Shown here: in pieces, positions 47,429 through 56,692 of the stretch | Layout: each line of letters starts with the position of its first letter | How positions within the stretch are numbered: position 1 is the stretch's first letter | Assembly (NCBI RefSeq): GCF_003952345.1 | Contig: NZ_CP034433.1 | Coordinates: 1,550,001 to 1,614,000, forward strand | Length of the DNA: 64,000 bases | DNA from: Iodobacter ciconiae | GTDB taxonomy: Bacteria; Pseudomonadota; Gammaproteobacteria; Burkholderiales; Chitinibacteraceae | Reading direction: 5' to 3' | The notes under the pieces: model-generated | What the model saw: the letters and a program-made list of their open reading frames with translations, nothing else | Database searches by the model: none | Told to the model about the DNA's origin: nothing | Position numbers and translations under genes: made by a program

Positions 47429-48967
47429 TCAGCCCCCTCGTTTTTCCAGCTTGCATTCATAACTTAGCAATATGCGGTTTTTTTCATCGACGCTTTCAAG
47501 CTTGACTGAAAAACCCCAAAGCCTTGAAATATGCCTAAGCACCTCATGCACGCTATTTCCTAGCGGCCTGCGCTGATATTGATAATGCCTTAAAGTTAAT
47601 GAGCGATCTCCCTGTGTATTGGCCTCATAAACCTGAATATTAGGCTCTCTTCCTGCCAGATTATATTGATCAGCCAGCTTTTGCCTGATATCTAAATAAC
47701 CCGCATCATCATGAATTGCTGCTACTTTTAATTTTGGCAAATAATCATCATCTAAAATGGCAAAAAAACGAAATTCGCGCATTAATTTAGGAGAGAGATA
47801 CTGCAAAATAAAGCTTTCATCTTTAAAATTACGCATTGCAAAATCCAGCGTCTTTTTCCAGTCGGTATACACCAGATCAGGAAACCACGCTTTATCTTCA
47901 TCGGTGGGCTCCTCACAAATTCGCCGCAAATCACGGAACATTGCAAAACCCAAAGCATAAGGATTAATCCCGTTAAACCATTTACTCGTAACAGGCTGCT
48001 GAAAAACCACATTAGTGTGACTATGTAAAAATTCCAGCATAAAAGCATCATCTACCAAACCTTCATCGTATAATTGATTCAGTAAAGTGTAATGCCAGAA
48101 AGTAGCCCAGCCTTCATTCATTACCTGAGTTTGGCGCTGCGGATAAAAATATTGAGCGATTTTACGAATAATTCGCACAATCTCTCTTTGCCATGGCGCT
48201 AATAAGGGTGCGTATTTCTCAATAAAATACAATAAATTCTCTTGTGGCTCTGAAGGAAAGCGGCTTTCTTCATGCGTTTCTTCTTCTTCAATACGCTTGG
48301 GAATTGTGCGCCACAGCTCATTAATCTGCGATTGCTGATAATTTGCCCGCTCCGATTGCTTTGCCAGCTCCAATGATAGTGATAATTTTTGCGGACGTTT
48401 ATAACGATCAACACCGTAATTCATCAGTGCATGACAAGAATCAAGCAGCTCTTCTACCTTATCTTCACCATATCGCTGTTCACACTGGGCAATATAGTTT
48501 TTTGCAAACACCAGATAATCAATAATGGCCGTGGCATCGGTCCAGCTTCTGAATAAATAATTGCCCTTGAAAAAAGAATTATGCCCAAATGCAGCATGCG
48601 CAATCACCAGCGCCTGCATAGTCATGGTGTTTTCTTCCATCAAATAGGCAATACAGGGGCTGGAGTTAATTACAATTTCATAAGCCAGCCCCATTGCCCC
48701 GCGCTGATATGATTTCTGTGTAGATAAAAAATGCTTACCATAACTCCAATGATTGTACATAACCGGCATTCCCACCGAAGCGTAGGCATCCATCATTTGC
48801 TCTGCAGAAATGACTTCCAGCTGATTTGGATAAGTGTCCAGACCAAACCCTTTGGCAACGCGCGCTATTTCCCGATAGTAGTCATCAATTAATTCAAATG
48901 ACCATTCTGAACCCACTGATAATATTTTTTTTGCGCGCGTTTTTTTTTGGCGTGTATTTGCACTCAT
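47429..48967 (-). CDS. SpoVR-family protein
   Basis: A 512-aa protein of the SpoVR/YcgB family (E. coli YcgB 510 aa). Its members are induced in stationary phase and nitrogen starvation; biochemical function is not settled, though they accompany PrkA. Sequence landmarks: 'YPNQLEVISAEQMMDAYASVGMPVMYNHWSYGKHF', 'YEIVINSSPCIAYLMEENTM', 'MNEGWATFWHYTLLN' (a possible metal-binding HExxH-like region) and 'NPYALGFAMFRDLRRIC'. It overlaps yeaH by 4 bases, so prkA-yeaH-spoVR is one operon. Confidence 0.93.
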   Translation of the reverse strand: MSANTRQKKTRAKKILSVGSEWSFELIDDYYREIARVAKGFGLDTYPNQLEVISAEQMMDAYASVGMPVMYNHWSYGKHFLSTQKSYQRGAMGLAYEIVINSSPCIAYLMEENTMTMQALVIAHAAFGHNSFFKGNYLFRSWTDATAIIDYLVFAKNYIAQCEQRYGEDKVEELLDSCHALMNYGVDRYKRPQKLSLSLELAKQSERANYQQSQINELWRTIPKRIEEEETHEESRFPSEPQENLLYFIEKYAPLLAPWQREIVRIIRKIAQYFYPQRQTQVMNEGWATFWHYTLLNQLYDEGLVDDAFMLEFLHSHTNVVFQQPVTSKWFNGINPYALGFAMFRDLRRICEEPTDEDKAWFPDLVYTDWKKTLDFAMRNFKDESFILQYLSPKLMREFRFFAILDDDYLPKLKVAAIHDDAGYLDIRQKLADQYNLAGREPNIQVYEANTQGDRSLTLRHYQYQRRPLGNSVHEVLRHISRLWGFSVKLESVDEKNRILLSYECKLEKRGG

Positions 48968-50241
48968 GCTCCCCCCCTTGCGCTGACTTTTTTAAATAGC
49001 TCTTTAAAGATTGGCCAGATTTCCGAAGGGTTGCGAATACGCCGCATCGTAAAATGCGTATTCTGTTCTGCCACTTTTTCATATTCAAACCAGAGATTCT
49101 GCGGCTCCCCCTCGGTAATTTCCACATAAGCGTAATATTGTAAAAGCGGCATAATTTCAGTGCTTAATAATTGGCGGCACTGTGGCGAATCAGAATCCCA
49201 GTTATCCCCATCGCTGGCCTGGGCGACATAGATATTCCAATCTGCATCAGGATAACGCTCATCAATAATCCTCTTTGCAAGTTTTAATGCTGATGAAACA
49301 ACCGTACCCCCCGTGTCCCTTGCATGAAAAAAATCATGTTCATTAACTTCGGTTGCCTGTGTATGATGACGAATAAAAACAACTTCAATTTTTTCATAAG
49401 CCCGCACTAAAAATAAATAAAGCAAAATAAAAAACCGTTTTGCAATATCTTTTTTTGCTTCATCCATTGAACCAGAAACATCCATAATGCAAAACATCAC
49501 AGCTTGGGTAGTAGGTTTTGGTACACGAACACGATTGGTGTATTTCAAATCAAAGGGGTCGATATAGGGAATACAAACCAGTTTCGCTTTTAATTCGCGA
49601 ATAATGGCTTGCAAGGTTTGCACCTCTTGCGAGCGCTCTCCTTGCGTTTCCAGCAATTCATCCAATTGCTCCTGCAGGGTGTTTAATTCTTCTAACGGCC
49701 CTGCCGATAAAGCAATACGCCGCCCTAATGCCGCACGCAAACTACGCAATACATGAATATTGGTCGGCGTGCCATCCGAGGTAAAACCAGCCCGGACTGG
49801 CTTCATGACCATGCTCTGTTTTAATTGGGTTTTAACCAAATTAGGCAATTCAAGATCATCAAAGAAAAACTCTAAAAACTCTTCTTTGCTTAACTCAAAA
49901 ACAAAATCATCCTCACCATCCCCGCCATTACCCGCCCCGCCATCCCCCCCTGCACCATCGCCACCTGAGGGACGATCAATTTCATCCCCGCGGCTATAGC
50001 GATCATTTCCGGGGAAAACCCGCTCCCAAATCCCCCCCGATGCATGGGCAAAACCCGGCTCATTAATATCTTTAACAGGGATAGATACTTTCTCGCCACG
50101 TTCTATATCAGTAATTGATCTACCATTTACAGCACGTGTTACCGCCTCTTTAATTTGCCCCTTAAAACGGCGAAGAAACCGCTCCCGATTTATCGCCGAC
50201 TTATTTTTACCATTTAAACGTCGATCAATCATATGAATCAT
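48964..50241 (-). CDS. yeaH: YeaH-type DUF444 protein with VWA-like domain
   Basis: A 425-aa protein of the DUF444/YeaH family (E. coli YeaH 427 aa). It begins 'MIDRRLNGKNKSAINRERFLRRFK', has a Gly-rich linker (about residues 85-115), and a von Willebrand A-type domain with the metal-site start 'MFCIMDVSGSMDEAKKDIAKRF' (DxSxS) near residue 260 and 'FIRHHTQATEVNEHDFFHARDTGGTVVSSAL'. ATG 50241 follows GGAG; other starts are further from the family. Middle gene of prkA-yeaH-spoVR. Confidence 0.94.
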   Translation of the reverse strand: MIHMIDRRLNGKNKSAINRERFLRRFKGQIKEAVTRAVNGRSITDIERGEKVSIPVKDINEPGFAHASGGIWERVFPGNDRYSRGDEIDRPSGGDGAGGDGGAGNGGDGEDDFVFELSKEEFLEFFFDDLELPNLVKTQLKQSMVMKPVRAGFTSDGTPTNIHVLRSLRAALGRRIALSAGPLEELNTLQEQLDELLETQGERSQEVQTLQAIIRELKAKLVCIPYIDPFDLKYTNRVRVPKPTTQAVMFCIMDVSGSMDEAKKDIAKRFFILLYLFLVRAYEKIEVVFIRHHTQATEVNEHDFFHARDTGGTVVSSALKLAKRIIDERYPDADWNIYVAQASDGDNWDSDSPQCRQLLSTEIMPLLQYYAYVEITEGEPQNLWFEYEKVAEQNTHFTMRRIRNPSEIWPIFKELFKKVSARGGA

Positions 50242-50317
50242 TTTGCAACTCCAGTGAGGAGTGAGGCGCAGGGGATAATCTCGAGCGACTCTCGATATCA
50301 CACCCTACCTCACTGGA

Positions 50318-52240
50318 TTAAGATGATTTGCGTACTCTTAAATACCATTCGCACAACAGCCTGACCTGCTTGGGCGTATAGCCTTTGCTAACCATCCTAT
50401 TTACAAAGTCCTCATGTTTACGTGCATCATCGTGACTGGCCTTGGCATTAAACGAAATCACCGGCAGTAATTCTTCAGTATTGGAAAACATTTTCTTTTC
50501 AATGACCGAGCGCAGTTTTTCATAAGATGTCCATGCAGGATTATTCCCCCCATTATTAGCACGGGCACGTAATACAAAATTAACAATTTCATTTCTAAAA
50601 TCTTTAGGGTTAGAAATACCTGCCGGTTTTTCTATTTTCTCCAGCTCATTATTCAAACTGGTTCGATCAAATGATTCGCCCGTATCTGCATCGCGATACT
50701 CCTGATCCTGAATCCAGTAATCAGCCAGCGTGACATAGCGGTCAAAAATGTTTTGCCCATATTCCGAATAGCTTTCCAGGTAAGCGGTTTGAATTTCCTT
50801 GCCAATAAAATCAACATATTTCAAAGCCATAAATTCTTTGATATATGAAATATATTTTTGCTCCAGCTCGGCAGAAAATTGTTCACGCTCTACCTGCTGC
50901 TCAAGCAAATACAATAAATGCACAGGATTGGCGGCAACTTCGGCATGATCAAAATTAAATACTTTGGATAAAATCTTAAATGCAAACCGTGTCGACAGAC
51001 CATTCATGCCCTCATCAACCCCCGCAAAATCACGATATTCCTGAATAGATTTTGCCTTGGGATCAACATCCTTTAAATTTTCACCATCATAAACCAGCAT
51101 TTTTGAAAAAATACTTGAATTTTCCGGCTCGCACAAGCGGGATAAAATAGCAAATTGCGCCATCATTTTAAGCGTGCCCGGTGCACAAGGTGCTTTAGAT
51201 AAAGAGGAGTTTTGCACTAGCTTTTCGTAGATCCTTACTTCCTCGCTCACCCGCAGGCAATACGGCACTTTTACAATATAAATACGATCTAAAAATGCTT
51301 CATTATTTTTATTATTTTTAAATTGCTTCCATTCTGATTCATTTGAATGAGCAAGCACCACGCCATCAAAAGGAATCGCACCAAAACCTTCTGTTCCCTT
51401 AAAATTGCCTTCTTGCGTTGCCGTTAGCAGGGGATGCAATACTTTAATCGGAGCTTTAAACATTTCCACAAACTCAAGCAAACCCTGATTCGCCAGGCAA
51501 AGCCCACCTGAGTAGCTATATGCATCAGGATCATCCTGCGCATATTTTTCTAATTTACGAATATCTACCTTCCCCACCAGGGCAGAGATATCCTGATTAT
51601 TTTCATCACCTGGTTCGGTTTTAGCAATTGCAACCTGGCGTAACACTGAAGGATGGCGCTTTACCACTCTGAATTGATTAATATCCCCATTAAATTCATG
51701 CAGCCGTTTAACCGCCCAGGGGCTAGGAATTGTTTTTAAATACCGCCCCTCAATGCCAAATTGCTCTTGTAATAGAGCACCATCCTCTTCAACATTAAAT
51801 AAACCTAAAGGGGATTCATTGACCGGCGAGCCTTTAATGCAATAAAAAGGCACGCACTCCATTAATTCTTTTAATTTCTCAGCAATAGAGCTTTTCCCTC
51901 CACCGACTGGCCCCAATAAATAGAGTATTTGTTTTTTTTCTTCCAGACCTTGTGCCGCATGGCGAAAATAGGCAACCACCTGCTCAATCACCTCTTCCAT
52001 ACCATAAAATTCACGAAATGCCGGATAAATACGAATGACTTTATTCTGAAAAATACGCGACAAACTCGAATCAAGCCGGGTATCAATTAATTCCGGCTCC
52101 CCAATTGCCATCAGCATGCGCTCTGCTGCAGTGGCATAAGCAACCTGGTCGTGCTTGCACAGCTCAAGATAGTCCCGCAGTGACATCTCTTCTTCACGTG
52201 TGCGCTCGTAACGTGCAGCAAAATTGTTAAAGACATCCAT
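50318..52240 (-). CDS. prkA: PrkA (YeaG) AAA+ serine kinase/protease
   Basis: A 640-aa PrkA-family protein (E. coli YeaG 644 aa), an AAA+ ATPase/kinase-like enzyme active in starvation and sporulation stress. Walker A is 'YLLGPVGGGKSSIAEKL' near residue 115; Walker B-like 'FDGVVLAHSNESEW' and 'ERLDRIYIVKVPY'-type segment (here 'AFLDRIYIVKVPYCLRV') follow. The PrkA C-terminal helical domain is present. ATG 52240 follows GAGGAG. Heads the prkA-yeaH-spoVR operon. Confidence 0.95.
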   Translation of the reverse strand: MDVFNNFAARYERTREEEMSLRDYLELCKHDQVAYATAAERMLMAIGEPELIDTRLDSSLSRIFQNKVIRIYPAFREFYGMEEVIEQVVAYFRHAAQGLEEKKQILYLLGPVGGGKSSIAEKLKELMECVPFYCIKGSPVNESPLGLFNVEEDGALLQEQFGIEGRYLKTIPSPWAVKRLHEFNGDINQFRVVKRHPSVLRQVAIAKTEPGDENNQDISALVGKVDIRKLEKYAQDDPDAYSYSGGLCLANQGLLEFVEMFKAPIKVLHPLLTATQEGNFKGTEGFGAIPFDGVVLAHSNESEWKQFKNNKNNEAFLDRIYIVKVPYCLRVSEEVRIYEKLVQNSSLSKAPCAPGTLKMMAQFAILSRLCEPENSSIFSKMLVYDGENLKDVDPKAKSIQEYRDFAGVDEGMNGLSTRFAFKILSKVFNFDHAEVAANPVHLLYLLEQQVEREQFSAELEQKYISYIKEFMALKYVDFIGKEIQTAYLESYSEYGQNIFDRYVTLADYWIQDQEYRDADTGESFDRTSLNNELEKIEKPAGISNPKDFRNEIVNFVLRARANNGGNNPAWTSYEKLRSVIEKKMFSNTEELLPVISFNAKASHDDARKHEDFVNRMVSKGYTPKQVRLLCEWYLRVRKSS

Positions 52241-52392
52241 GACGCCTCTCCTCACCGTGTATGTCGTTCAGGCAGCGTGACGATTGCCACACCTCTGCAC
52301 TCTTTATAGACATAGAGAAGTCAATTATTTCAAAAAATTACAACTACATTGCTGATAAATTTATGTTACTCATTTATCCTCAGAAAAGAGCC

Positions 52393-52420
52393 CAAAAAAA
52401 AGAGCCCAAAGGGCTCTATT
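52393..52420 (-). terminator. Terminator after the PAS-GGDEF gene
   Basis: Seven-bp stem AGAGCCC / GGGCTCT with an AAA loop, followed on the minus strand by eight T residues. It closes the operon with the receiver and CheC-like genes. It lies just after the stop at 52437. Confidence 0.9.
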
Positions 52421-52436
52421 AAACGTCATAAACAAA

Positions 52437-53390
52437 TCAAGATTCACGTAAATCTGCAGAGAAAACAGTCGTTCGATTCCGCCCATTTTGCTTTGAGGCA
52501 TATAGCGCCAAATCAGCTTCTTCAATCACCTGCTGTGGGTTACTGCAGCCAGAATGACACGCAGATACTCCCAGGCTGGCTGATATCTGAATTTTAGTTT
52601 CCCCAACCTGTACGGGTGATGAACACAATATTTCCCGAATACGCTCTGCGGCTATTTCCGCACCGGCTAAATCAGTTTGTGGTAACAAGAGCAAAAACTC
52701 TTCACCGCCATAGCGGCCAAATATATCGGTATCACGCAAAATAGTCAGCACACGTGAGGCAACCACCCGCAATACTTCATCCCCGGCAATATGCCCATAC
52801 CGATCATTCACCAGCTTAAAGCGATCCAGATCAAATAAAATAACCGTGAAAAAAGCAGCCTGATAACGAGACATCCGCTCTAGCTCTTGAGTGAAGCGCA
52901 TATCAAGATAGCGGCGATTATAAATTCCTGTTAAACCATCGCGGTTAGAAAACTCTTCAAGCTTTCCCATCGCATTTTGTAATAGGTTTTGGGCGATCGC
53001 ATTATCAGTAACGTCAAACAAATTAACAATGACCGCATCTACTTCTCCCGATTCATTACGTACAGGCATAAAAGTAGTGTTTTGCTGCATAAAATCCATC
53101 CCCCCGGTAATAGGACGATGATATGAAAACTTAAATAAATAGGGTCTTTGCTCCCAAGAGGTAAAAGCAAAATTTTTTAATACAAAAACACTTTCAATTT
53201 TTTTACTTAACCATTTTTGTGGTAATTCAGGAAACAACTCAAATAAATTCGCACCAATCGCCTGCTCAGCACGAATACCGCTATGCTGAACCATAAAACG
53301 ATTCCAAAGTAAAATACGATGACTCTTATCCAGCGAGAAAATACCAACATTCACTTCATTAACAATAAAATCACACAGTTTTTGTTGCAT
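52437..53390 (-). CDS. PAS-GGDEF diguanylate cyclase
   Basis: A 317-aa cytoplasmic diguanylate cyclase making cyclic di-GMP from two GTP. Residues about 10-120 form a PAS-like sensor ('NVGIFSLDKSHRILLWNRFMVQHSGIRAEQAIGANLFEL'). Residues about 150-315 are a GGDEF domain with an active GGEEF motif and, five residues before it, a product-inhibition I-site RDTD. It starts at the last base of the CheC-like gene (one-base overlap), so both are translated together with the receiver. No transmembrane segment. Confidence 0.93.
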   Translation of the reverse strand: MQQKLCDFIVNEVNVGIFSLDKSHRILLWNRFMVQHSGIRAEQAIGANLFELFPELPQKWLSKKIESVFVLKNFAFTSWEQRPYLFKFSYHRPITGGMDFMQQNTTFMPVRNESGEVDAVIVNLFDVTDNAIAQNLLQNAMGKLEEFSNRDGLTGIYNRRYLDMRFTQELERMSRYQAAFFTVILFDLDRFKLVNDRYGHIAGDEVLRVVASRVLTILRDTDIFGRYGGEEFLLLLPQTDLAGAEIAAERIREILCSSPVQVGETKIQISASLGVSACHSGCSNPQQVIEEADLALYASKQNGRNRTTVFSADLRES

Positions 53391-54007
53391 TATATTTTTT
53401 CCATAAACGCATCAATTGCCAGTTGCAATCGTAAAATAGACTCTTCCGGCATCAATGTAAGCAAATGGCAAGTAAAATCACGAATCTCTAAAGTAAAGTG
53501 AACTTCAACCAGCAGAGCATAATTCCAGGTAACTTGCTTGATATTGATAAGTTTATCAACCTCAACATTTTCTGCCATAATCGTCGGTGCCGAATAAACG
53601 AGGGATGCGCCTAATAAATCAGCCACGCCGTTTAAACAGGCCCCCACCAGCACATTACCGACATCCAAAAGTAATTCACGCTCTGAAGCTCGGTCAATAA
53701 CACCATCATACCCCATCAAATCGGCAAGATTTCTACAACCATGCTGGTCATAAACCACCATGGCCTCCCCTGATAAAGAACCATTAAACGACTGACGAAT
53801 TGCTGTTGCTGCATTTTTGGAGCCAATCATATTCAAAATATTACTGGACACGGAAGAAGCTTGGATAATATTAATACGAGGAACGGATAATTTAATAAAA
53901 GTATCTAGAATTTGAGCTAATTGCGCACCTGCACGACCCATTGCAATATTGGTAATTTCTTGCAGAGCATCCGTTTGCTCTTCAGTCAAGAACAATTCTT
54001 CATTCAT
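53390..54007 (-). CDS. CheC/CheX-like phosphatase-type protein
   Basis: A 205-aa protein with two internal repeats of the CheC/CheX/FliY fold. First motif: 'LQEITNIAMGRAGAQLAQIL' (ExxN); second motif: 'LLLDVGNVLVGACLNGVADLL' (here DxxN, with Asp replacing the usual Glu). CheC-type proteins dephosphorylate CheY-like receivers. The gene overlaps a stand-alone receiver (4 bases) and a GGDEF enzyme (1 base), so it likely acts on that receiver. It is not near che or fli genes. Confidence 0.85.
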   Translation of the reverse strand: MNEELFLTEEQTDALQEITNIAMGRAGAQLAQILDTFIKLSVPRINIIQASSVSSNILNMIGSKNAATAIRQSFNGSLSGEAMVVYDQHGCRNLADLMGYDGVIDRASERELLLDVGNVLVGACLNGVADLLGASLVYSAPTIMAENVEVDKLINIKQVTWNYALLVEVHFTLEIRDFTCHLLTLMPEESILRLQLAIDAFMEKI

Positions 54008-54372
54008 AAAGCAATTCCATATTCACGCAAAATAATCTCAATATCAGAAGCTTTCACTGGTTTTTGAACAAAAGCCGCAGCCCCCAATTGCCGTACACGC
54101 TCACGTGCAAGTGGCTGAATATCTGCCGAGACTACTACTACATAGCTATTTAACCCCTCTTTTTGCAAGACTTCCAATACAGAATACCCATCCATTAACG
54201 GCATAGTTAAATCCAGAAACATCACATCGGCTTTGCCCTTGCGATATGCAGCCAGTGCTTCAATTCCATTACACGCATGAGTAATTTCAATATCCCAGTT
54301 AGCAGGCAAGGCTCTAATCAGCATTTTTCTGGCCATAGCTGAATCATCAACAACCAAAATGGGGGTAGGCAT
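54004..54372 (-). CDS. Stand-alone CheY-like response regulator receiver
   Basis: A 122-aa single receiver domain. The phospho-acceptor Asp is in 'ADVMFLDLTMPLMDGYSVL', the acidic pair in 'LVVDDSAMARKM', the Thr/Ser switch in 'YVVVVSADIQ' and the Lys in 'AFVQKPVKASD'. I chose ATG 54372 (AAAGGA upstream, ten or so bases away); a TTG start at 54495 would overlap the previous gene by 4 bases but adds 41 residues without receiver character. It overlaps the CheC-like gene. Confidence 0.88.
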   Translation of the reverse strand: MPTPILVVDDSAMARKMLIRALPANWDIEITHACNGIEALAAYRKGKADVMFLDLTMPLMDGYSVLEVLQKEGLNSYVVVVSADIQPLARERVRQLGAAAFVQKPVKASDIEIILREYGIAL

Positions 54373-54491
54373 TTTTCTGGGAAATCCTTTTTTATAAACA
54401 GACACTACACCTAAAGCACACGAATTATTTTTAAAAAACATCAATGACTTCAATTTTTTATATCTATCGCGATCAAAACACTGATTTATAT

Positions 54492-55151
54492 TCAAACAAT
54501 AAGCTGAATCAATCTATAAAACCCCAACAGCATCAAACTACCACCAAAAAACCAGCGTAAATACTTATTTTTGAACAGATGCCGTAGCTGCTCAGAAAAT
54601 ACAGACATCAATAATAAATTGGGGAGAGTGCCTAAACCAAAAGACAGCATAATCAGCCCACCATGCCAAGGGCTAGCGCTTGCAAGAGCATTTAATGACG
54701 CGGTATAAACCAAACCACAGGGCAGCCACCCCCAGAGTGCGCCAACAATGAGCGTATCTGACCAACGTTTAACGGGTAAAAACAGCCTCATATAAGGCTG
54801 AATCTTACTCCATAACGGACGCCCTGCTTTTTCCAGAAAAAGAATCTGTGAAGACCAGCCTGCCATATAACTGCCCAATAAAATCAGCAGCAAATTAGCC
54901 AGGATAGATAAGCCACTCTTAACCCCCTGCAAGGCAAGCAGCACGGATAAAGAGCCGAGTAGCCCTGCAAGCATGCCAATCAGGCAATAGCCCAATAAGC
55001 GCCCAAAATTAAACCCAAAGTGGTAATGCCAACGGGCACCATCCGGAAGTTGCAAACTAAATGCAGCAACAATGCCACCACACATTCCGACACAATGCCC
55101 GCCGCCTAATAGACCAGCAAGAAATAATGCAAAAAGATCAAATTCAAGCAT
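54492..55151 (-). CDS. Sulfite exporter TauE/SafE-family (DsbD_2-type) membrane protein
   Basis: A 219-aa, six-helix protein of the TauE/SafE family in the form linked to cytochrome oxidase and copper maturation. Pairs of Cys in 'GGGHCVGMCGGIVAAF' and 'WGWLPCGLVYTASL' mark the DsbD_2-like group, thought to handle copper or thiols for cbb3-type oxidase. In many proteobacteria it is next to hemN and fnr, as here. It starts 5 bases after hemN. Confidence 0.85.
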   Translation of the reverse strand: MLEFDLFALFLAGLLGGGHCVGMCGGIVAAFSLQLPDGARWHYHFGFNFGRLLGYCLIGMLAGLLGSLSVLLALQGVKSGLSILANLLLILLGSYMAGWSSQILFLEKAGRPLWSKIQPYMRLFLPVKRWSDTLIVGALWGWLPCGLVYTASLNALASASPWHGGLIMLSFGLGTLPNLLLMSVFSEQLRHLFKNKYLRWFFGGSLMLLGFYRLIQLIV

Positions 55152-55156
55152 TCAAT

Positions 55157-56560
55157 TTATATCAACTTAGAATAGCGCCCTGCAGGTGCGGCATGACGTA
55201 AATACCGGTCAAAAACCATTGCAATAGAACGAACCAGAAAACGCCCCTTCGCAGTAATCGTGATTGAATCATCCCTCAGCACAAGCAAACCATCGTCCTG
55301 ATAGGGGGCAAGCAATTTCAACTCATCTGAAAAATAACTTTTAAAATCAATTAAATAAGATACTTCAACTGACCGAAAACCAAGTTCGAACTGGCACATA
55401 AGTGATTGAATTACCGAGCCACGTAAAAAATCATCGTGCCCCATTAACAAACCGCGATCAACAGGCAAGCGGTCCGCATCTAAATACTGATAATACGTAT
55501 CTAAATCTTTTACATTTTGCGCAAAACAATTGGCGACTTTGCCAATTGCCGACACACCAAAAGCCATCAGGTCACAATCGGCGTGAGTAGAATAACCCTG
55601 GAAATTACGATGCAATTGCCCGCGTCTCTGAGCAATAGCCAAAGCATCATCAGGTAGGGAGAAATGATCCATGCCAATATATACATAACCTGCAGCCAGT
55701 AGCTGATTCACACTGCTTTGCAGAATATCGAGTTTACCCTCAGTTGAGGGTAATTGCCCAGCATCAATCCGTCTTTGCGGCATAAACCGTTCGGGCAAAT
55801 GAGCATAACTATACAAGGCCAGCCGATCAGGCCGTAAGGTGAGCACCTTCTCTATAGTTTGATACATGCTGGCCTGGCTTTGATGTGGCAAACCATAGAT
55901 AAGATCAATGCTTACCGATTTAAAACCATTTGCTCTGGCAGCATCAATCACAATACGCGTTTCTTCTTCACTTTGCACACGGTTAACCGCCTGCTGAACT
56001 TCTAAATTAAAATCCTGGATCCCTACGCTCATACGGTTAAAACCAATACTTCCTAGATGCGCTACTGTCGCTGCACTCACCTTGCGAGGGTCAATTTCAA
56101 TCGAAAACTCACCGTCAGCCTTTAAATCGAAATGGGTGCGAATCCCCTCCATTAACCTGCTCAATTGCAAGTCATTCAAAAACGTAGGTGTCCCGCCGCC
56201 AAAATGCAACTGGGAAACCGTGCCACGCTTAGTTAATAATGCCGACTGTAACTTTACCTCTTTAAGGAGATAATCGAGGTATTGATCTGCTTTACTTTGA
56301 TCCTTGGTGATCACTTTATTACAGGCGCAGTAATAGCAGATAGTATTGCAAAATGGCAGGTGAAAATACAGGGAAAGGGGCTTGATCCGAGTGCCCGGCT
56401 GTTGTTGCAGTACACTTTGCTCGTAAGTATGTGCATCCATTACAGCAAATCGATCCGCAGTGGGGTAGGATGTGTACCTTGGGCCTTTCCCATTGTGCTG
56501 GCTAATTAAATTTCGATCAAAATCAAGTGGCTGTAATACAGCAACATTATCCTGGAGCAT
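55157..56560 (-). CDS. hemN: Oxygen-independent coproporphyrinogen III oxidase
   Basis: HemN is a radical SAM enzyme that decarboxylates coproporphyrinogen III under low oxygen. The 467-aa protein has the cluster motif 'CNTICYYCACN' (CxxxCxxC, extended CxxxCxxCxC), 'LHFGGGTPTFLNDLQLSRLM', 'VGIQDFNLEVQQAVNRVQ' and the C-terminal HemN region ('GMDHFSLPDDALAIAQRRGQLHRNFQGY'). Start 56560 matches the E. coli length; an ATG at 56608 would add 16 residues. The promoter is divergent from fnr, with an FNR box between them, so anaerobic induction is likely. Confidence 0.94.
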   Translation of the reverse strand: MLQDNVAVLQPLDFDRNLISQHNGKGPRYTSYPTADRFAVMDAHTYEQSVLQQQPGTRIKPLSLYFHLPFCNTICYYCACNKVITKDQSKADQYLDYLLKEVKLQSALLTKRGTVSQLHFGGGTPTFLNDLQLSRLMEGIRTHFDLKADGEFSIEIDPRKVSAATVAHLGSIGFNRMSVGIQDFNLEVQQAVNRVQSEEETRIVIDAARANGFKSVSIDLIYGLPHQSQASMYQTIEKVLTLRPDRLALYSYAHLPERFMPQRRIDAGQLPSTEGKLDILQSSVNQLLAAGYVYIGMDHFSLPDDALAIAQRRGQLHRNFQGYSTHADCDLMAFGVSAIGKVANCFAQNVKDLDTYYQYLDADRLPVDRGLLMGHDDFLRGSVIQSLMCQFELGFRSVEVSYLIDFKSYFSDELKLLAPYQDDGLLVLRDDSITITAKGRFLVRSIAMVFDRYLRHAAPAGRYSKLI

Positions 56561-56619
56561 CCTAGTTTCATCCTTTTTATTGTATCGGTGCAGCTTGCCC
56601 AGATTCATTTTTCATAACC

Positions 56620-56633
56620 TTGATCGATATCAA
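56620..56633. promoter_or_regulatory. FNR box between hemN and fnr
   Basis: TTGATCGATATCAA fits the FNR consensus TTGAT-N4-ATCAA exactly. It is 60 bases upstream of the hemN ATG and 60 before the fnr ATG, so one dimer could control both divergent promoters. FNR binding is well known for hemN and for fnr autoregulation in relatives; control here is an inference from position. Confidence 0.88.
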
Positions 56634-56692
56634 AGTCTACACAAGAAATTGTGCTTACTACGTGATATCGAGAACATGAATTGAAACGCCTC

